Both the position numbers and the translations under genes were made by a program. From Malus domestica (Eukaryota > Streptophyta > Magnoliopsida > Rosales > Rosaceae): a stretch of DNA of 64,000 bases. Below the pieces are notes generated by a model. It saw only the letters and a list, made by a program, of their open reading frames with translations, made no database searches and had not been told where the DNA came from. This document shows positions 1 through 13,178 of the stretch, piece after piece. The stretch is taken from assembly GCF_042453785.1 (NCBI RefSeq), contig NC_091665.1, forward strand, positions 26,317,501-26,381,500, written 5' to 3'. The first letter of the stretch is position 1; each line of letters begins with the position of its first letter.

Positions 1-161
1 GAAGGAATATCTTCTCTCCCTTTACTACTATAAATAAAGGCACAATGTAGAAGGGATAACAACACACACATTTCCCTACAATTCTACAAACACACATCTC
101 TCTCCTCTCTCTCTCTGCCGCCGGCCCTAGTCTCTCTGTCAGATAAATATAGACCACAACA
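1..161 (+). repeat. Truncated extra LTR of the first copia family
   Basis: The stretch ends in a CT-rich block, a GCCGCCGGCC core and a terminal ACAACA. It matches the 3' half of the two LTRs of the copia element that starts 85 bases downstream. It is cut by the window edge. It could be a solo LTR or the end of a neighbouring copy. Confidence 0.7.
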
Positions 162-245
162 TATTCAGATTTTTATTTATTTTTAAAAGTCTTTATGTTT
201 ATGGGCTTTAAATAGTCATTTTATTTCAGGTTTATAAATCATTTA

Positions 246-513
246 TGTTGCAATCCTATTAGATTATGAATATGATTGTGTAAATATTAACATATCTAGG
301 AAGATTCTATCATATCTCTTAGACTATATATTATCCTATTAGAGTTGTAATCTTATTGGGGTAAGGAATTTATCTTCCCTACTACTATAAGTAAATACAC
401 AATGGAGTGATATAACACACACCTCAGAATTAAATTTCTCTCTTCTCTCTCTTGCCGCCGGCCTCTCTCCCTCACTAGTCATAAATACAGTTCAATCAAA
501 GAGGCTTACAACA
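246..513 (+). repeat. 5' LTR of first copia element
   Basis: A 268-bp LTR starting TG and ending CA, preceded by the target duplication ATTTA. It carries a CTACTATAAGTAAA promoter-like stretch and a CT-rich leader. Confidence 0.88.
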
Positions 514-2296
514 CGTTATTAGCACGCTCTTGACGCTTCACTTAAGTGAGTTTGATCTTCCCGAGTTTGATCTTCAATCAGGGGAGTATTACGTTTTAAT
601 CATTCTTTTTATAATTAATTTATTATTTTATTGAATTGATCTACATGATATTGATTCAATTTAATTTTTTTTATTTGTTGAACGTAATAGAATGCATTGG
701 AGATGAAATTCCGACTTTCTGAGAATGATCTTCTACAAATTCAAAGGCTTTTGTTGTTTTCTGTCAATCAGGTACGCTTAAAATAAAGGAAGATATTTGA
801 AATGTCCATGAAGCATAAAAACATTCCTCATGATGCATGAACCCCTTATATTTATATTTTCCTTCCTATATATATATATATATTGTATATGTTTCATATA
901 TTTGTCAATATATATATACATGTTTCAATGCATTACGCAATTTTTGCTATGTAGAATTTGTGAGTCAAAGAATCGAAAGAAATTAGAAGCAATTACGGTT
1001 TTTCAAACCCTAAGAATTTCGAATAAAAAAAACAATTAAATTTTTGGGAAAAATTTACAGTTGAGTCGTCGTCGCACCAACCTCACCCCAAGCCGAGCCT
1101 GGAGCTCGAGGCTTAGGCGCTGGAACCGTAAGGCAACAACCCTTTGGGCTTTGTTGCATGTGTGGACTAGGCCCCTGGCCTGGGTTTAAACCTGATGGGC
1201 TTGCAGCACCTATAGATCGCATAACAACCTTGCTGGCCTCCTTCTTAAGATCCAGCCAACACCTTACCAAGCCAGCGCTGTTATTGGCCGCCTTTAGTAG
1301 CCTATACACTGCTGGGCTCTTCCCATCTCTTCGGCCCAAATATGTGCCTTGCCTTGCAGCCATGTCCCCAAGCCCAAAGGCTTGCAACTTTTATTTTTTT
1401 TGCAGGGCCGTATAATGCAACCAGCCCATATGTGCTAGGTTGCATTCCTCTTTCGACCCGATGCCATATTTTGGCATCTCGTGTTTCTTAACCATACCCA
1501 AATAATTTTTGGGACGTTTTTTGGTTAACGCTATTTAAGTTATAATTCACTTGTCACTTGACCCGCCGCTAGTTGAAGCTAATAAGACCCATATGTCATT
1601 ATTTTGCTTCCACGATCAATCTCGTATGGTCTCGATCTATTGAATTAATTAAAAGTGACCAGCAGTCCATTAATCTGACAAGACATCCAAAATTATTGGC
1701 CCGAAGATCAATTTTGGACATTAACGATTCAATAATTTATTTTTCTTCTTTGAACCGTTGACATCCTTTTGTAGTCTCGAAGCGCTCACACTTGAGTTCC
1801 CGAAACAACTCAAATCCACTACACTTAAATCAGCATATTGTATTATGTGTTCTTGCAGGAACCTCTTTTTTATGAACTAAACGTTCATAAACTAAATTGA
1901 ACCTATAGTTTCAAATTTAGTGCCTTTGAAACCCGAAGTTTTCTTAAAACAATACACCCATGAAAACCTGAAATTTTCATGTATACCATGTCTTAGAACT
2001 CGAATGTTCTAACTGTGATGCTTATGGATATTTTATTTCCATAGCACCAATCACAATCTTGTTCTTTCCACTCAATGGATTGTCAAACCGTCACAAGTTC
2101 AATTTTCCTGATTTGGACGTTTCCAATAGAAACCACTTCATGTGGGGTACAAGATGTGAATCTCCACTTGACTATCAAGAAACTGAGAAACCATGTAGCC
2201 AACAAAGGCATGGAAGAGCTGAATAAGCCTCCATCATGATCTTCATTCGAACGAGGATTTCATGGCTCTTTGGTTCGCTCCTACGAACCGTTTAAT

Positions 2297-3093
2297 TAGG
2301 GCTGGGTTCAGTTCAAATTGGTTTGGTTTGGTTCTTTTTTTTTAGGTTTGGTTTCGATTTTTTTTTTCAAAAAAATGAAAAAAAATTGAAAATTGAAATT
2401 TTAACATCTCCAACACAATCATAACATAAGCATTCCAACTAGAATCAAAGACAATGAAAATAAACATTTAAAGTTCAACTAGAATCATCAATCAAGTCTT
2501 CCAAAGTTAAAATAAACATCAAAGTTTAAGTCTTCAAAAAGTCCACAACACAAAAATCGAACAAAATTTGCAAACTGGCTCACTTTTTTCATTTGGGGTT
2601 TCACTCGGCAAGTGTGGGCAAAGTTTAGGGTTTGCAGGACTTGTGGGCTACTATTGATGTAGCCAAATACGAAGAGGGAGAAAAAAGAAGAGGATGATTT
2701 GAGAGCAAAATAGAATGAAGGTCTAACTGGGGAGAAAAGGGAGAGAAGAATGAAGGTGCGGCTAGAGTCCAGGAGAAAGAAATGAAAAAGGGAGACAGAA
2801 AAGAAAAATAAAGAAAGAAGATGGAGAGATGGTAAGGTGTAGCTAGGGTGAAAGAAAGGAAGGGGGAGAAATATTAGGTTAGGGTTTAGAGTTTCTAAAG
2901 GCTTTTTTAATATTTTGGGCTTAAAATTTGGCAACATGTTGGGTTTAAAAATAAATACCCAAAACAGATAATTAAATTTTAAAAATATTAATTTAATTAA
3001 TTCGATTCGGTTCAGTTTGGTTCCCTTTTTTTGGTCTTGGTTCAGTGTTCGGTTCAAATTTTTTTTAGTTTCAGTTTTATGAACCCATCCTTA
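2297..3093. mobile_element. Non-autonomous hAT-like element inside the copia element
   Basis: The ends are near-perfect inverted repeats: TAGGGCTGGGTTC at the left and the complement of TAAGGATGGGTTC at the right. An exact 8-bp target duplication CGTTTAAT flanks it (2289-2296 and 3094-3101), which is the hAT signature length. The sub-terminal parts are rich in GGTTTGGTT/GGTTCGGTT runs. The interior has no transposase that I can recognise. It inserted after the host copia element did. Confidence 0.85.
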
Positions 3094-6000
3094 CGTTTAA
3101 TCATGAAAGATATTGCTTGAAACACACCATGATTACATCTACGAATGAGTACGATTATGAGGTTTATAAATCTGATAAAGTTTTGACTCGAGAATACTTT
3201 TTCGTCCTTCCATGTTTCTAACTCGTTCCCGAGGCAACAGTGTAAAGAGCGAAAGTTTACCAAATTCTTGAACGGTATAAACCCAGTTTGGTCAAGCCCA
3301 CGAACAACATGCCTTGCTTCGGCAGGGATGTACCGAACAGACTCCCATGGTTCGATTGAAACCTTTTGAACCCATTTGTCTCTCTCATCCGCTTTAGGGT
3401 TTGTTTTTACAACGTGTGGTAGAATCCTGGCCTGCCAAGGTGTGGCATCATGCCCGAAGCATGTTCCTTGGCACCTAAGACCTAAAACTTCAAGAATAAA
3501 GGATATTGTTCCTGAACCTCAACCCTGCATAATCTACTTTCATCTCGATGGAATAGATCATTGGTTATGCACCTGTTTGTGCCCCTACCAATGTTGTTGA
3601 GGAGTATTATTCTAGTAGACAATCTATTGGACTAATTTTGCTCCACCAAACACTGTTGGAAAAGCATATTTTTGACATGAATGGCCATGTTGGTCGAATC
3701 CACCTTAGTAACCTTGGTTTACTTTGTGAACATTTTTCTATGTTCTTGGATTCATGTTTGGTGTTTGTTTTCGTTATGGATAATCTTATCGATATTGTCC
3801 TCAAATATGAGTTAATTGAATCATGTTTCTTGTATACATGTGATCGAATTCAATTAAACACGTGATTAGGTACGAATGTGGGAACGTTAGTTGTCTGGAT
3901 GAATGTGATACTACGCATACTAACTTTATATCTAAATCACATCTCTAGCAACGACTTCAGGTTTATCCAACCTGATTAAAAGCATTGGCACGCTCCTCGT
4001 TGTATGAATGGTACTAAATTACCATTTCAGAGACCTTATATTCTCCTTGTGCTAGAAGAATGTCGTTGAACTTAAAAATATTCGAGAGAACAATGATTAT
4101 GAATGAAACCACTGATGGAAAATAGAGTGAAATATCTTTGCACCACCTCCAAAAATGAGCCTGAAGCTTTGTTTTGGGGCCAATCGGATGTCTCCCAACT
4201 GGGAACACGCCACATATAGCCGGCCTAAAGCCTGATGATTCGAGCAGTTTACTTGCCTTGGCATGACCATTTGGGACACTTAAGTCGAACAATGATGCCA
4301 CGACGCATCTCCTTACCCGAAGTAAGGATCTTGTGCCTACAAACACAGTTTGCCAAGCCTGCTCGTCAAAGAAATTGATTTTTTAAATCATCCCTAGCAA
4401 AGATACGAAATGACCCTCTTTTCACAATGGATTCAAGGGAATATATGTGGACTAATCCAACCAAATTGTGGACCATATAAATACTTATGGTTTTGGTTAA
4501 TGAATCGACAAACTGGTCACATGTTTGTCCACACACATTGCTGCTAAATCTCCTGGCCGATTTTAAAGGTTCACCACCCTAATTATCCCATAAAGTCTAA
4601 AAGACTGGATAATGCCAGAGAGTTTATATCGACGATTTTTTATAAAGTATTGCATATCTTTTAGGTTTATAATTGAACATCGAATTCCCATGTTCACCCC
4701 AAAACAACCTCGCATGGTGATCATAGAGAGCAATTTAAATGATTGTGTGGACCTTGGTGAACGCACCAAGTTTTCGGTTTCTACCTAGGGCTATGCAATC
4801 ATGTATGCATCGATGTTAGTCTGCCTTGAGACCCACTGCCACCCAACCATTTTCGAAGTTACAATTGGTTAATGGGTACGAACCTGACGCTTTGTATTTA
4901 CGCGTTTTGGGTGTGCATTCAATTCGCCAAGTTGCGTCGCCGCAACATACCAATATGGGTCCTCACAGAAGGTTGTGAATCTTTGTTGATTACGATTTTC
5001 CTTCATAATAACTCTCTTAAAGCCCTTGCAAGTGATCTCTTTACTGATCATTTGCGGATTGTCACTTCAATGAGACAGTTTTCCCGCCGTTAGGGGGAGA
5101 TAAGAATGTCAACGCTCCTGTAAAACGACGCGAATTTTCGTGGATGTTGCTCACTATGTCTCATCTTGATCCCCATACTGCACAAGTGTGATAAGAAAGT
5201 GCGATGAATTTTAGCTTTCAGAATGTTGCTCTAGACGCATTCCTCTGATTTAGCTAAAGTGACGAGATCATATACCAGCTGCAAACATACCTGCAATGAT
5301 AAATGTACATAAAGGACATTGAGTTAACATCCCCAAAGGGTGTGCCGCCCTTGTTGAACGGTTCAGTACACCGGCGGATAGCCAATCCATTTGTCTCAGT
5401 CTGAAGCATGACAGATTACTCGGTTCATAGGATTCACTTCCCTAGAAGAGGAAGATCACGACACAACAATGAATCCATCCTCGATCGCTGTCTCAAATCA
5501 TTTCCATCTCATGAGATTAATCCGGATTACTCCCGAGACTTGAAGTTCTTGGTCCAGTATACTAGTTTGGATGAGAAATGGAATTGGAATGAGATTATCA
5601 TCGATGATGTTTTCATTTGTATGGTAGCTACCGACATAAATGAAAAGCAACGATATCAAATAGTGTTTCGTTGATTAGTGACAATGCAGAACTGATTGGA
5701 CAACCAAAATTGCAATATATGTTAAATTTCTTACCAAAGTGTGTTTGGACCTACGTTCCTACCCTGCCCAAGGTAACCCTGTTGTGTTGCTAGTGGGAAA
5801 ATAAACGTAATGAGATGAATCAAAAAGTGCGATATAATGCATGTGTTACGGCGTAAGATTTCTCTTAAATGCCCTGTGATTGATATCAGCATTATGAAAT
5901 ATGGTTAATGTTTTTCCATGGGGATATTGATACAGAGATTGATATGTAAGTTCCTGAAGAATTACATGTAGTGGTTCAAATAGTTCCAGACTACATAACA

Positions 6001-7544
6001 GCCTCTCAACTTGTTTAAGGCGTTTACTTATGGATTGAAGCAATCCGACGGATGTGGTATACCCATCTAAGTGATTATTTGATTAGTCAGGGATGTGAAT
6101 GAATGCCCTTGCGTGTTAAACTATGAAGTCTTATTTTAAATTGCTAGAGTTACAGTTTATGTTAGTGACATGAATCTCACTAAGACTCTAGAACTGCTTG
6201 AGAAAACTGTCTTGCACTTGAAGATGGAATTTGAGATGAAGGATATTAGGAAAACTTGTTTATACCTTGAACTGAAGTTCAAGCATTGTTCTGACGGTAC
6301 TTTGGTCTACTAGTCAAACTACACCCCGAATGTGTTACCTTTGAGTATACCTATGATCTTCCATACGCTATATGCAAATGAGACCCTTGAAGAGGTTATG
6401 GAATCCGAAATTCAATATCTAAGTTCAACTTTGCGCTTTGTTGTACTTAGCTCATTGTGTTAGATTGGACATCTCATTCGCTATTGATTTATTGGTAAAG
6501 ATGCAGCACCACGCCTACATGCGATCACTGAATTTGTATTAAAGATGTTTTTCCGCTACCCTAAAAGGTGTTATAGATTTGGGCTAATCTCAAAGTATCT
6601 CGAGCAGATATGACCCTTTTGATCCTCGAAATGATGCTTGCCTTATTTGTTATGCTGACTTTGGTTACTTATCAAACCCGGACAAGGCATATTCCCAAAT
6701 GGTTATGTCTTTACCTTTAGGGATATCGCAATATCTTGGAGGTCCACGACATGACCTTAGTTGCGAAATCTTCAAATCGTTCCAAGACTCACCTTACTTC
6801 ATTATGCCACACATGAGACTTGGTTGAGAACTCTTGTTGAACATATTCTAAGTACTTGCTGTTTTCATCCATCGTTGAGTCCTGCTGACGATCCATGAAG
6901 ATTATACCGCATATCAACTCGACCAAGACATGATACATCAACGAAGTCAACGTTAAGACACATTGCGTCTACATCGACATCAACAAAGCATCATGAGATT
7001 AAAGTCATGCAAGCTGATCCCAGACAACCATGCCGACCTCTACACGATGTCACTGCCGAAGTCAACCTTCTAAAAACTTGTCCGAGGAATTGGTATGCCT
7101 AACTATTCATATGCAATGCTTATAGTTCTCATTTGGAAGTTCTGTCAAACTCAGGGGGAGTATCCAGAAGTATACTCACTTGATCTTAATGTACTATTTT
7201 CCCTACGATTAGGAGCATTTTTCCCACTGGGTTTTTGCTACCTAACTAGGTTTTGACGAGGCACCCATCCTGGCCTGGTCATACCCTTGTGAGTTCTTCT
7301 ACTTACGTTCAGAAGGCGTATATTTTTTACTTAATGCAACTTCTCACTTTTCTCCTTAGTCTATGGGTTTTTATCCCACATTGGGGTTTACCATAGCGAG
7401 GTTTTGTGAGTTTTACCTTTTATGCATTCTTTCGTTGATCTAAGACTCGCATTTGCTCATTGTGCCGACGACTCCATCAATTGAACTTCATTGCTGAAGA
7501 CTTGATGCGCCATTTGTTTGAGTATTTACACACTAAAGAGGGAG

Positions 7545-7822
7545 TGTTGCAGTCCTATTAGAGTAGGAATGCGATTGTATAAATCCTAAACTATCTTGGA
7601 TATCCTTATGAGATTTTACCATATCTCTTAGACTAGATATTATCCTATTAGAGTTGTAATCTTATAGAGGTAAGTAATTTACCTTCCCCACTACTATAAA
7701 TAAAGACACAATGGGATGATATAACACACATCTCACAATTAAATCTCTCTCTTATCTCTCTTGCCGCCGTCTTCTGTCCCTCACTAGTTCTAAATACAGT
7801 TTAGTCAAATAGACCTACAACA
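7545..7822 (+). repeat. 3' LTR of first copia element
   Basis: A 278-bp partner LTR, longer than the 5' copy mainly by one 12-bp indel. It is followed directly by the second ATTTA duplication. Confidence 0.88.
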
Positions 7823-7831
7823 ATTTAATAT

Positions 7832-7991
7832 GTTTTTATGTAATTATTTGTTTGCATATTAATGTTATTAGTTTAGTGATTTTTTTTTTTGGTGAAGATT
7901 AGTTTAGTTTGTTTTTTATGTAATTATTTGTTTGCATATTAATTTTATTAGTTTAGTGTCTTTTTTTTTTGGTGAAGATTAGTTTAGTTTG
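7832..7991. repeat. Two-copy 80-bp tandem duplication
   Basis: Two adjacent units, at about 7832-7910 and 7911-7991, share the run from TTTATGTAATTATTTG to GAAGATTAGTTTAGTTTG with only a few differences. They lie just outside the 3' LTR of the copia element and are non-coding. Confidence 0.8.
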
Positions 7992-8079
7992 ATAAAAAGC
8001 TTGAAGGGCCACAAAAAAAGAAAAAAGGTCCCCTGAGATTATTATAACATAATTACACGCAACCAAGGAGCTTAATGAC

Positions 8080-8301
8080 GGAATTGAATCTCATTTGGAT
8101 TCACTTTGTGAGAATCTTAAGGATCTCCACATCTTAACCATTCATTGTGTATCGTGCGTTCAAAAATTATTTGATTTTTTTTATTTAAAATTAAACACAA
8201 ATAATATTTGACAAAAACTAGCCGCACGATGTACGATGAACGGCTAGAATGTGGGGATCCCTAGGATCCCCACAAAGTAGATCCGGAGAGGATCCTCTTC
8301 C
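8080..8301. mobile_element. Small palindromic MITE, probably MULE-derived
   Basis: A 222-bp imperfect palindrome. The left arm (TTTGGATTCACTTTGTGAGAA...) pairs with the right arm, which reads GGATCTACTTTGTGGGGATC on the complement. A perfect 9-bp direct repeat CTTAATGAC flanks it (8071-8079 and 8302-8310). Nine bases is the usual Mutator-like length; an 8-bp hAT reading is less likely but possible. Confidence 0.8.
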
Positions 8302-8310
8302 CTTAATGAC

Positions 8311-9698
8311 AACTACTCATCTTATAATGCTCCATAAAAAATGCAATTGTCCTCTGCAAAGCTAATATATAACGTTCTCACATCCACAATAAGAGTCTGT
8401 TGTAACAAATATTATTTTTTAAAAGGGGTACAAAATGGATTATGTATGGAAAATGTTCAACACCCCAGTCTCTTTTCGTTTACATTATAATTACAATGAT
8501 TAAGAATATTAATCCATGAAATTTATACATATTACTATAGTAGCTATTCATACATGCATGGCACAATAAGAGCTCATATCATATATTAGAGTTAATTAAC
8601 GTCAAATTAAGCAAAAAAAGATTAAAGAGAAAAATTAACGACATAAAACACAATGATAAACTCCTCAAACTAAAAAGACGGATACCAAATAAAAATCCGA
8701 GCAAAATACAGGACCAAAATGGTATTTTAAAAAAAACAAACTTTTCCTCTTCAATTTTAAATGCAAGAGAATTGTGTAGGTCCATCTTATATAATATGAC
8801 TTATAAAGAGAATTAAAATTAATTTATTATGTCATAAATAAAAATAGTGCTGTTATTTCCAGCCAGTACTTTATTTCTCTATCCATTTTTTTTAATAAAA
8901 TTTTTATTATAAGTTTGCCCATTTGTAAAATAACCAATAAATACCTTAAAAAATAATAATAGGTTGGGTGCGAAAATGTAACAGGAGCTCTAGACTTACA
9001 TTAAGTTGTGAAATGAATGGATAATACGTGAGCCAAATTCACAAAAGATACATATTAAAGAGTAAGAAGCTAGCAACCGATGTTGATTGGATACTGATGG
9101 TAATATTATTAGATTGCATAATCGCTCAACAACAGAGCAATTGAAGGGTTATTCATTTGCTAGTAGATCATCATCGGAGGAGACTTTGTTGTTGAGCAAA
9201 TAGCATTCCAATTTTTTTAGGAATAAATAGTGAGTGAGGAAATAACATTTCAAATTTTTAACTTTATATGGTGAGTGAGATTATTATGTAATTGGGGAAA
9301 CGTGACAATAAGGTAGGTCTAACCGCTATTATAACTAATAAGGTGATGAGCTTCATGTGAACCAGTACTTTATTGAATACGGTGTTAAATTTTTACTCAT
9401 ACGTTTTGAGTTCGGAACTTTTCTTTTCTATATTATTGAATAGTTTCACACATGAGCAAAAATGAGGTTGACCACTTAAACAAGTCATAGTCATAAACTC
9501 CAATTCCACAAGAATATGCGAACCTAAATGTAGAGACTCTCACCTCCCTATAATTGTTCTCTTACAAATAGGTTTCCCCTTGGGCACACAAACCCACCTG
9601 TACACTCCTTTTACCTGTTCGATTCCAAATCCTCTGCAATTTCCTTCGTTTTCATTACAATTTTAATTTTTTATTCCCCCAAAATTTTTATTTCCATA

Positions 9699-9738
<40 letters not shown>

Positions 9739-9878
9739 GTATACATTTAATCAGTAGCACAATTTTTCTGGGCTGTTACCTTTCACTTCAGAGGCATCGA
9801 TTTCAATTTCGTAATTTCTAGGGTTAGGGTTTTCGATTCATTCGTCCTTGCGATCGATCGATTGGTTGGGAGACAATT
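8311..9878. other. Intergenic and promoter region upstream of DSK2
   Basis: AT-rich sequence with no supportable gene. An uninterrupted TA microsatellite lies at 9701-9736, about 140 bases before the DSK2 start codon. The last 100 bases, containing GATCGATCGATTGG, are probably the DSK2 5' leader. Confidence 0.5.
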
Positions 9879-12800
9879 ATGGGTGGGGAGGGCGATTCCA
9901 GCGAGCCTAAAGTCAGTGGCGAAGGAGGAGAAGGAGGAGAGCAGATTAACATTCGATGCTCGAATGGTTCCAAGTTTTCAGTGAGGGCGAGCCTGGACTC
10001 GACTGTTGGGGCATTCAAGGAAGTTTTGTCTCAGAATTGCGATATTCCAGCTGATCAGCAGAGGTTGATTTACAAAGGTCGTATTTTGAAGGACGACCAG
10101 ACCCTCACTAGTTATGGTACGCTCGATTTTATTCTCTGCTCGTTTCGATTTTTTAATTTGTATTTTGTATCGAATCTGGGTTTGATTGTGATGTGGGTTT
10201 GTGTAAATTTGTCGAAATATGCTTATAATTTTGTTATATTTGTCTCGGAAAATTGATTTGGGTTTTGTGGTTTATCGATGAATGTTTCGGGGTGAGATAG
10301 TTGGATTTGGATGCTGTCAATGGTTGTGAAAGTGCCCATATGTCATGTTTTGGGTGATTTACTGTAATCTAATCCATGATTGGTTTCTTGTGTTGAAGGT
10401 CTGCAGACAGATCATACTGTTCACATGGTCCGTGCCTTTGCTGCACCTGCATCAACCCCCGCTCCTCCTGCTGCTAATGCTACTTCTGCTAGTCCTACAA
10501 CTGCTCCAGGTGTTACTCGCGGTGTTGGTTCCACTGAGCGTGAGGGGCTTCAGACTCCTGACCTTGGGGCATCTTTGTTGTTTGGGCAGGGTTTAAACCC
10601 ACTCGGTGGTGGTGGAGGACAGGGGTTATTTGGAGCTGGTCTTCCGGAATTTGAACAAGTGCAGCAGCAACTGACTCAGAACCCGAACATGATGAGGGAC
10701 ATAATGAACATGCCTGCCATTCAGAGTTTGATGAATAACCCTGATTTGATGCGTGGCTTGATTATGAACAATCCGCAAATGCGTGATATCATTGACCGGA
10801 ACCCAGAGCTTGCACATGTACTTAATGATCCTGGCATTCTCCGACAGACATTGGAAGCTGCAAGGAACCCTGAACTCATGCGTGAGATGATGCGAAACAC
10901 TGACAGGGCAATGAGTAACATTGAATCTTCCCCTGAGGGATTCAACATGCTGAGGCGGATGTATGAAAACGTTCAGGAGCCATTTTTGAATGCTACAACC
11001 GGGAATGCTGGAAATGATTTGGGTTCAAATCCATTTTCTGCTCTTTTGGGCAACCAGGGTGGGGCACAGGCCCGGGATGGGTCTAACAACCCTTCAACCA
11101 CTGGCTCAGAAACACCTGCAGGTTCTGTTGCTCCTAATACAAACCCACTTCCTAACCCTTGGGGCGCTGCTGGTGGTGAGCTTCTCCCTCTTTGTTCTCT
11201 ATTTTCCAAATATTAGTTTTGTTGATAGTGTTTTAATTTTATTATTCTTGGCAAATTATGGATATTAAATGGAAGAGACTTCACATGAAAGTATAATATT
11301 TTTATCGGCACTAAATTCTATCCTGAAAGTAGGACTGATATTGCTGTTGGAGATAGTCTTGGTTACGCAAACGTGTTGCTGGGTCTTGAATCTTAACACC
11401 AACATGCTTAGTTGTCAATTCCAACACTTGTTACATTTGTAGTTGTGGAAATTTTAGCATGATATGGCCATCTCATTTTTAATGGGGTATGTAGATGTTC
11501 TCAGTTTGTGCACCCTTCTGGAAGTTTATGTTCAAGTCTGCATAATATTATTTAAATCGTTGCATAAGAGTCTTTAGTAAATGCAGTTGGACCTTGAAAT
11601 TGATTATTAGGTTAACTTAGGCCATTTTCTGTTCTATTTTTGAGTTTTTCTTGTTTTTGTTTTTATTTTAATTTTATAGACTTTTATCTTTTAAAAGAAT
11701 AGGTTCTTTGAATATATTATGAAAACCATATTGATATATCATGATCTGAATTGTTAGGAGGAAATCAGCCAAATACTACCAGGACAAATCCTGTTGGGGA
11801 TGGAAGGGCAGCCGGTATTGCTGGCCTGGGAGGTCTTGGTCTCCCCGGAATGGAACAGATGCTTGGTGGCATGCCAGATGCTAATGCAATGAATCAGCTT
11901 TTGCAGAATCCAGCGATATCACAAATGATGCAAAGCATGCTTTCCAATCCCCAGTACATGAATCAGGTACCATCATTTGACAAAGTTTCCCTCACCCAAG
12001 ATGTTAGCATTTTCAGAAAGTGATGTTTTTTAATGTTTCTATTATGTTTAACTTTAGATTCTGAATCCACAACTACGCGGAATGGTTGATTCAAATCCTC
12101 AATTTAGAGAAATGATGCAAAATCCAGAGCTACTGCGGCAGTTAACAAACCCTGAAACAATGCAGGTATTTTCCCTTTCAAATGTTTGCTAATTTTCCCC
12201 ATTTCCTGCACGGATCTGTATGTCTTTGTTAATCTAGACATGCTGTCCCTAAGAACACAGAAATTGTTTGGCTTGTGAACCACAAATCTTTAACGTTAAT
12301 CTTTTTCGTGCTCTGACTTTTCATCTCTCAGCAAATGCTCGCGTTACAGCAGTCGCTATTTTCAGGCAATCGACAGCAACCAACTCAGTGAGTCTTAATA
12401 GACCTTACCATGCCTGCTTGGCTTCCACATTCAAATTTTGTAGTTACATTGTGTCGTTATGTGATTGGTTTTTTACTTCATACTTCTGTCTAAATACAGC
12501 ATCCTTCTAAGGTGTCAATGATTTCATAATATACTTGTGTCTAAATAAATATACATCATTTACCACTAAATTATTTCCATGTCCATGGAGGTGTGCCAAC
12601 TCATCTCAACTAGGAGTTTTGGCCACTGAAAAAGAAACAGAACAATACTTGTCCTTATGTTAACTTTATTACTAATCATTTGTTGCGTTCTTGCCAGGGA
12701 TCCAACTCTCACTGGTGGTGCTACAGGTACATTGATAATAAAGAAGTTCAAATATAATTACGGATTCTTGGAATTTTCTCCTTTTGGGTGTTCACTTTTG

Positions 12801-13178
12801 TTAATTTCTTATGCATAATCAGGTGCACCCAATAATGCTGGGTTGGAGATGCTGATGAACATGTTTGGAGGTCTTGGAGCTGGCAGCTTGGCCGCGGCAA
12901 ACCCTAATGGTTGGGCTCCCTATTCATTCTCAATACATCTTACCCTTTATGAATTCAACTTTTTGTCATAAGAAGTCGAATTAAATCAACTGTTATGTTG
13001 TCTCTGAACATTTGTCTTTGCGGTTGCAGTACCACCGGAAGAGCTGTATGAAAATCAGCTAAGGCAGCTTCAAGAAATGGGTTTCTTCGATACCCAAGAG
13101 AATATCAGGGCATTGCAAGCCACTTCTGGGAACGTCCACGCTGCGGTGGAGCGACTTTTAGGGAATCCCGGGGCGTAA
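9879..13178 (+). CDS. DSK2: Ubiquitin receptor DSK2 (ubiquilin)
   Basis: Eight exons: 9879-10116, 10399-11175, 11758-11966, 12058-12165, 12332-12387, 12698-12726, 12823-12909 and 13030-13178. They join in frame to 550 residues, the size of plant DSK2 proteins. A ubiquitin-like domain spans about residues 23-92 ([13 protein letters not shown]...[15 protein letters not shown]). Two Met/Asn/Gln-rich STI1-type blocks follow, one in exon 2 ([19 protein letters not shown]) and one across exons 3-5. A UBA domain closes the protein ([12 protein letters not shown]...[11 protein letters not shown]). The family carries ubiquitinated cargo to the proteasome through its UBL/UBA ends. In Arabidopsis it also links such cargo to ATG8 for autophagy. 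The protein is cytosolic/nuclear. The start is the first in-frame ATG, and no signal peptide is seen. The reading frame is intact at all junctions. Confidence 0.95.

Larger units (their letters stand above)
246..7822 (+). mobile_element. Old Ty1/copia LTR retrotransposon with a nested hAT insertion
   Basis: Two LTRs, beginning TGTTGCA and ending ACAACA, lie at 246-513 and 7545-7822. They are flanked by an identical 5-bp duplication ATTTA (241-245 and 7823-7827), so this is one insertion event. A polypurine tract AAAGAGGGAG (7535-7544) touches the 3' LTR. The primer-binding region follows the 5' LTR at 514. Reverse-transcriptase-like coding remnants of the copia type lie at about 5.4-6.7 kb, for example around 5560-5640 and 6150-6290. 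The LTRs differ at about 38 of 266 aligned bases (about 14%). At usual plant LTR rates that is roughly five to six million years, which is an estimate only. The element is heavily broken and not capable of coding. A 797-bp hAT-like element sits inside it at 2297-3093. I could not identify a gag region with confidence. Confidence 0.88.

Noticed and set aside
1055-1415. Long frames on both strands (110 and 85 residues) in a GC-rich stretch
   Set aside because: They overlap each other, match no family I know and lie inside a decayed retroelement, so they are probably chance frames.
2488-3057. Minus-strand frame of 189 residues
   Set aside because: It lies in the non-coding hAT-like element. The Ser/Phe/Leu-rich translation comes from purine-rich runs, not from a transposase.
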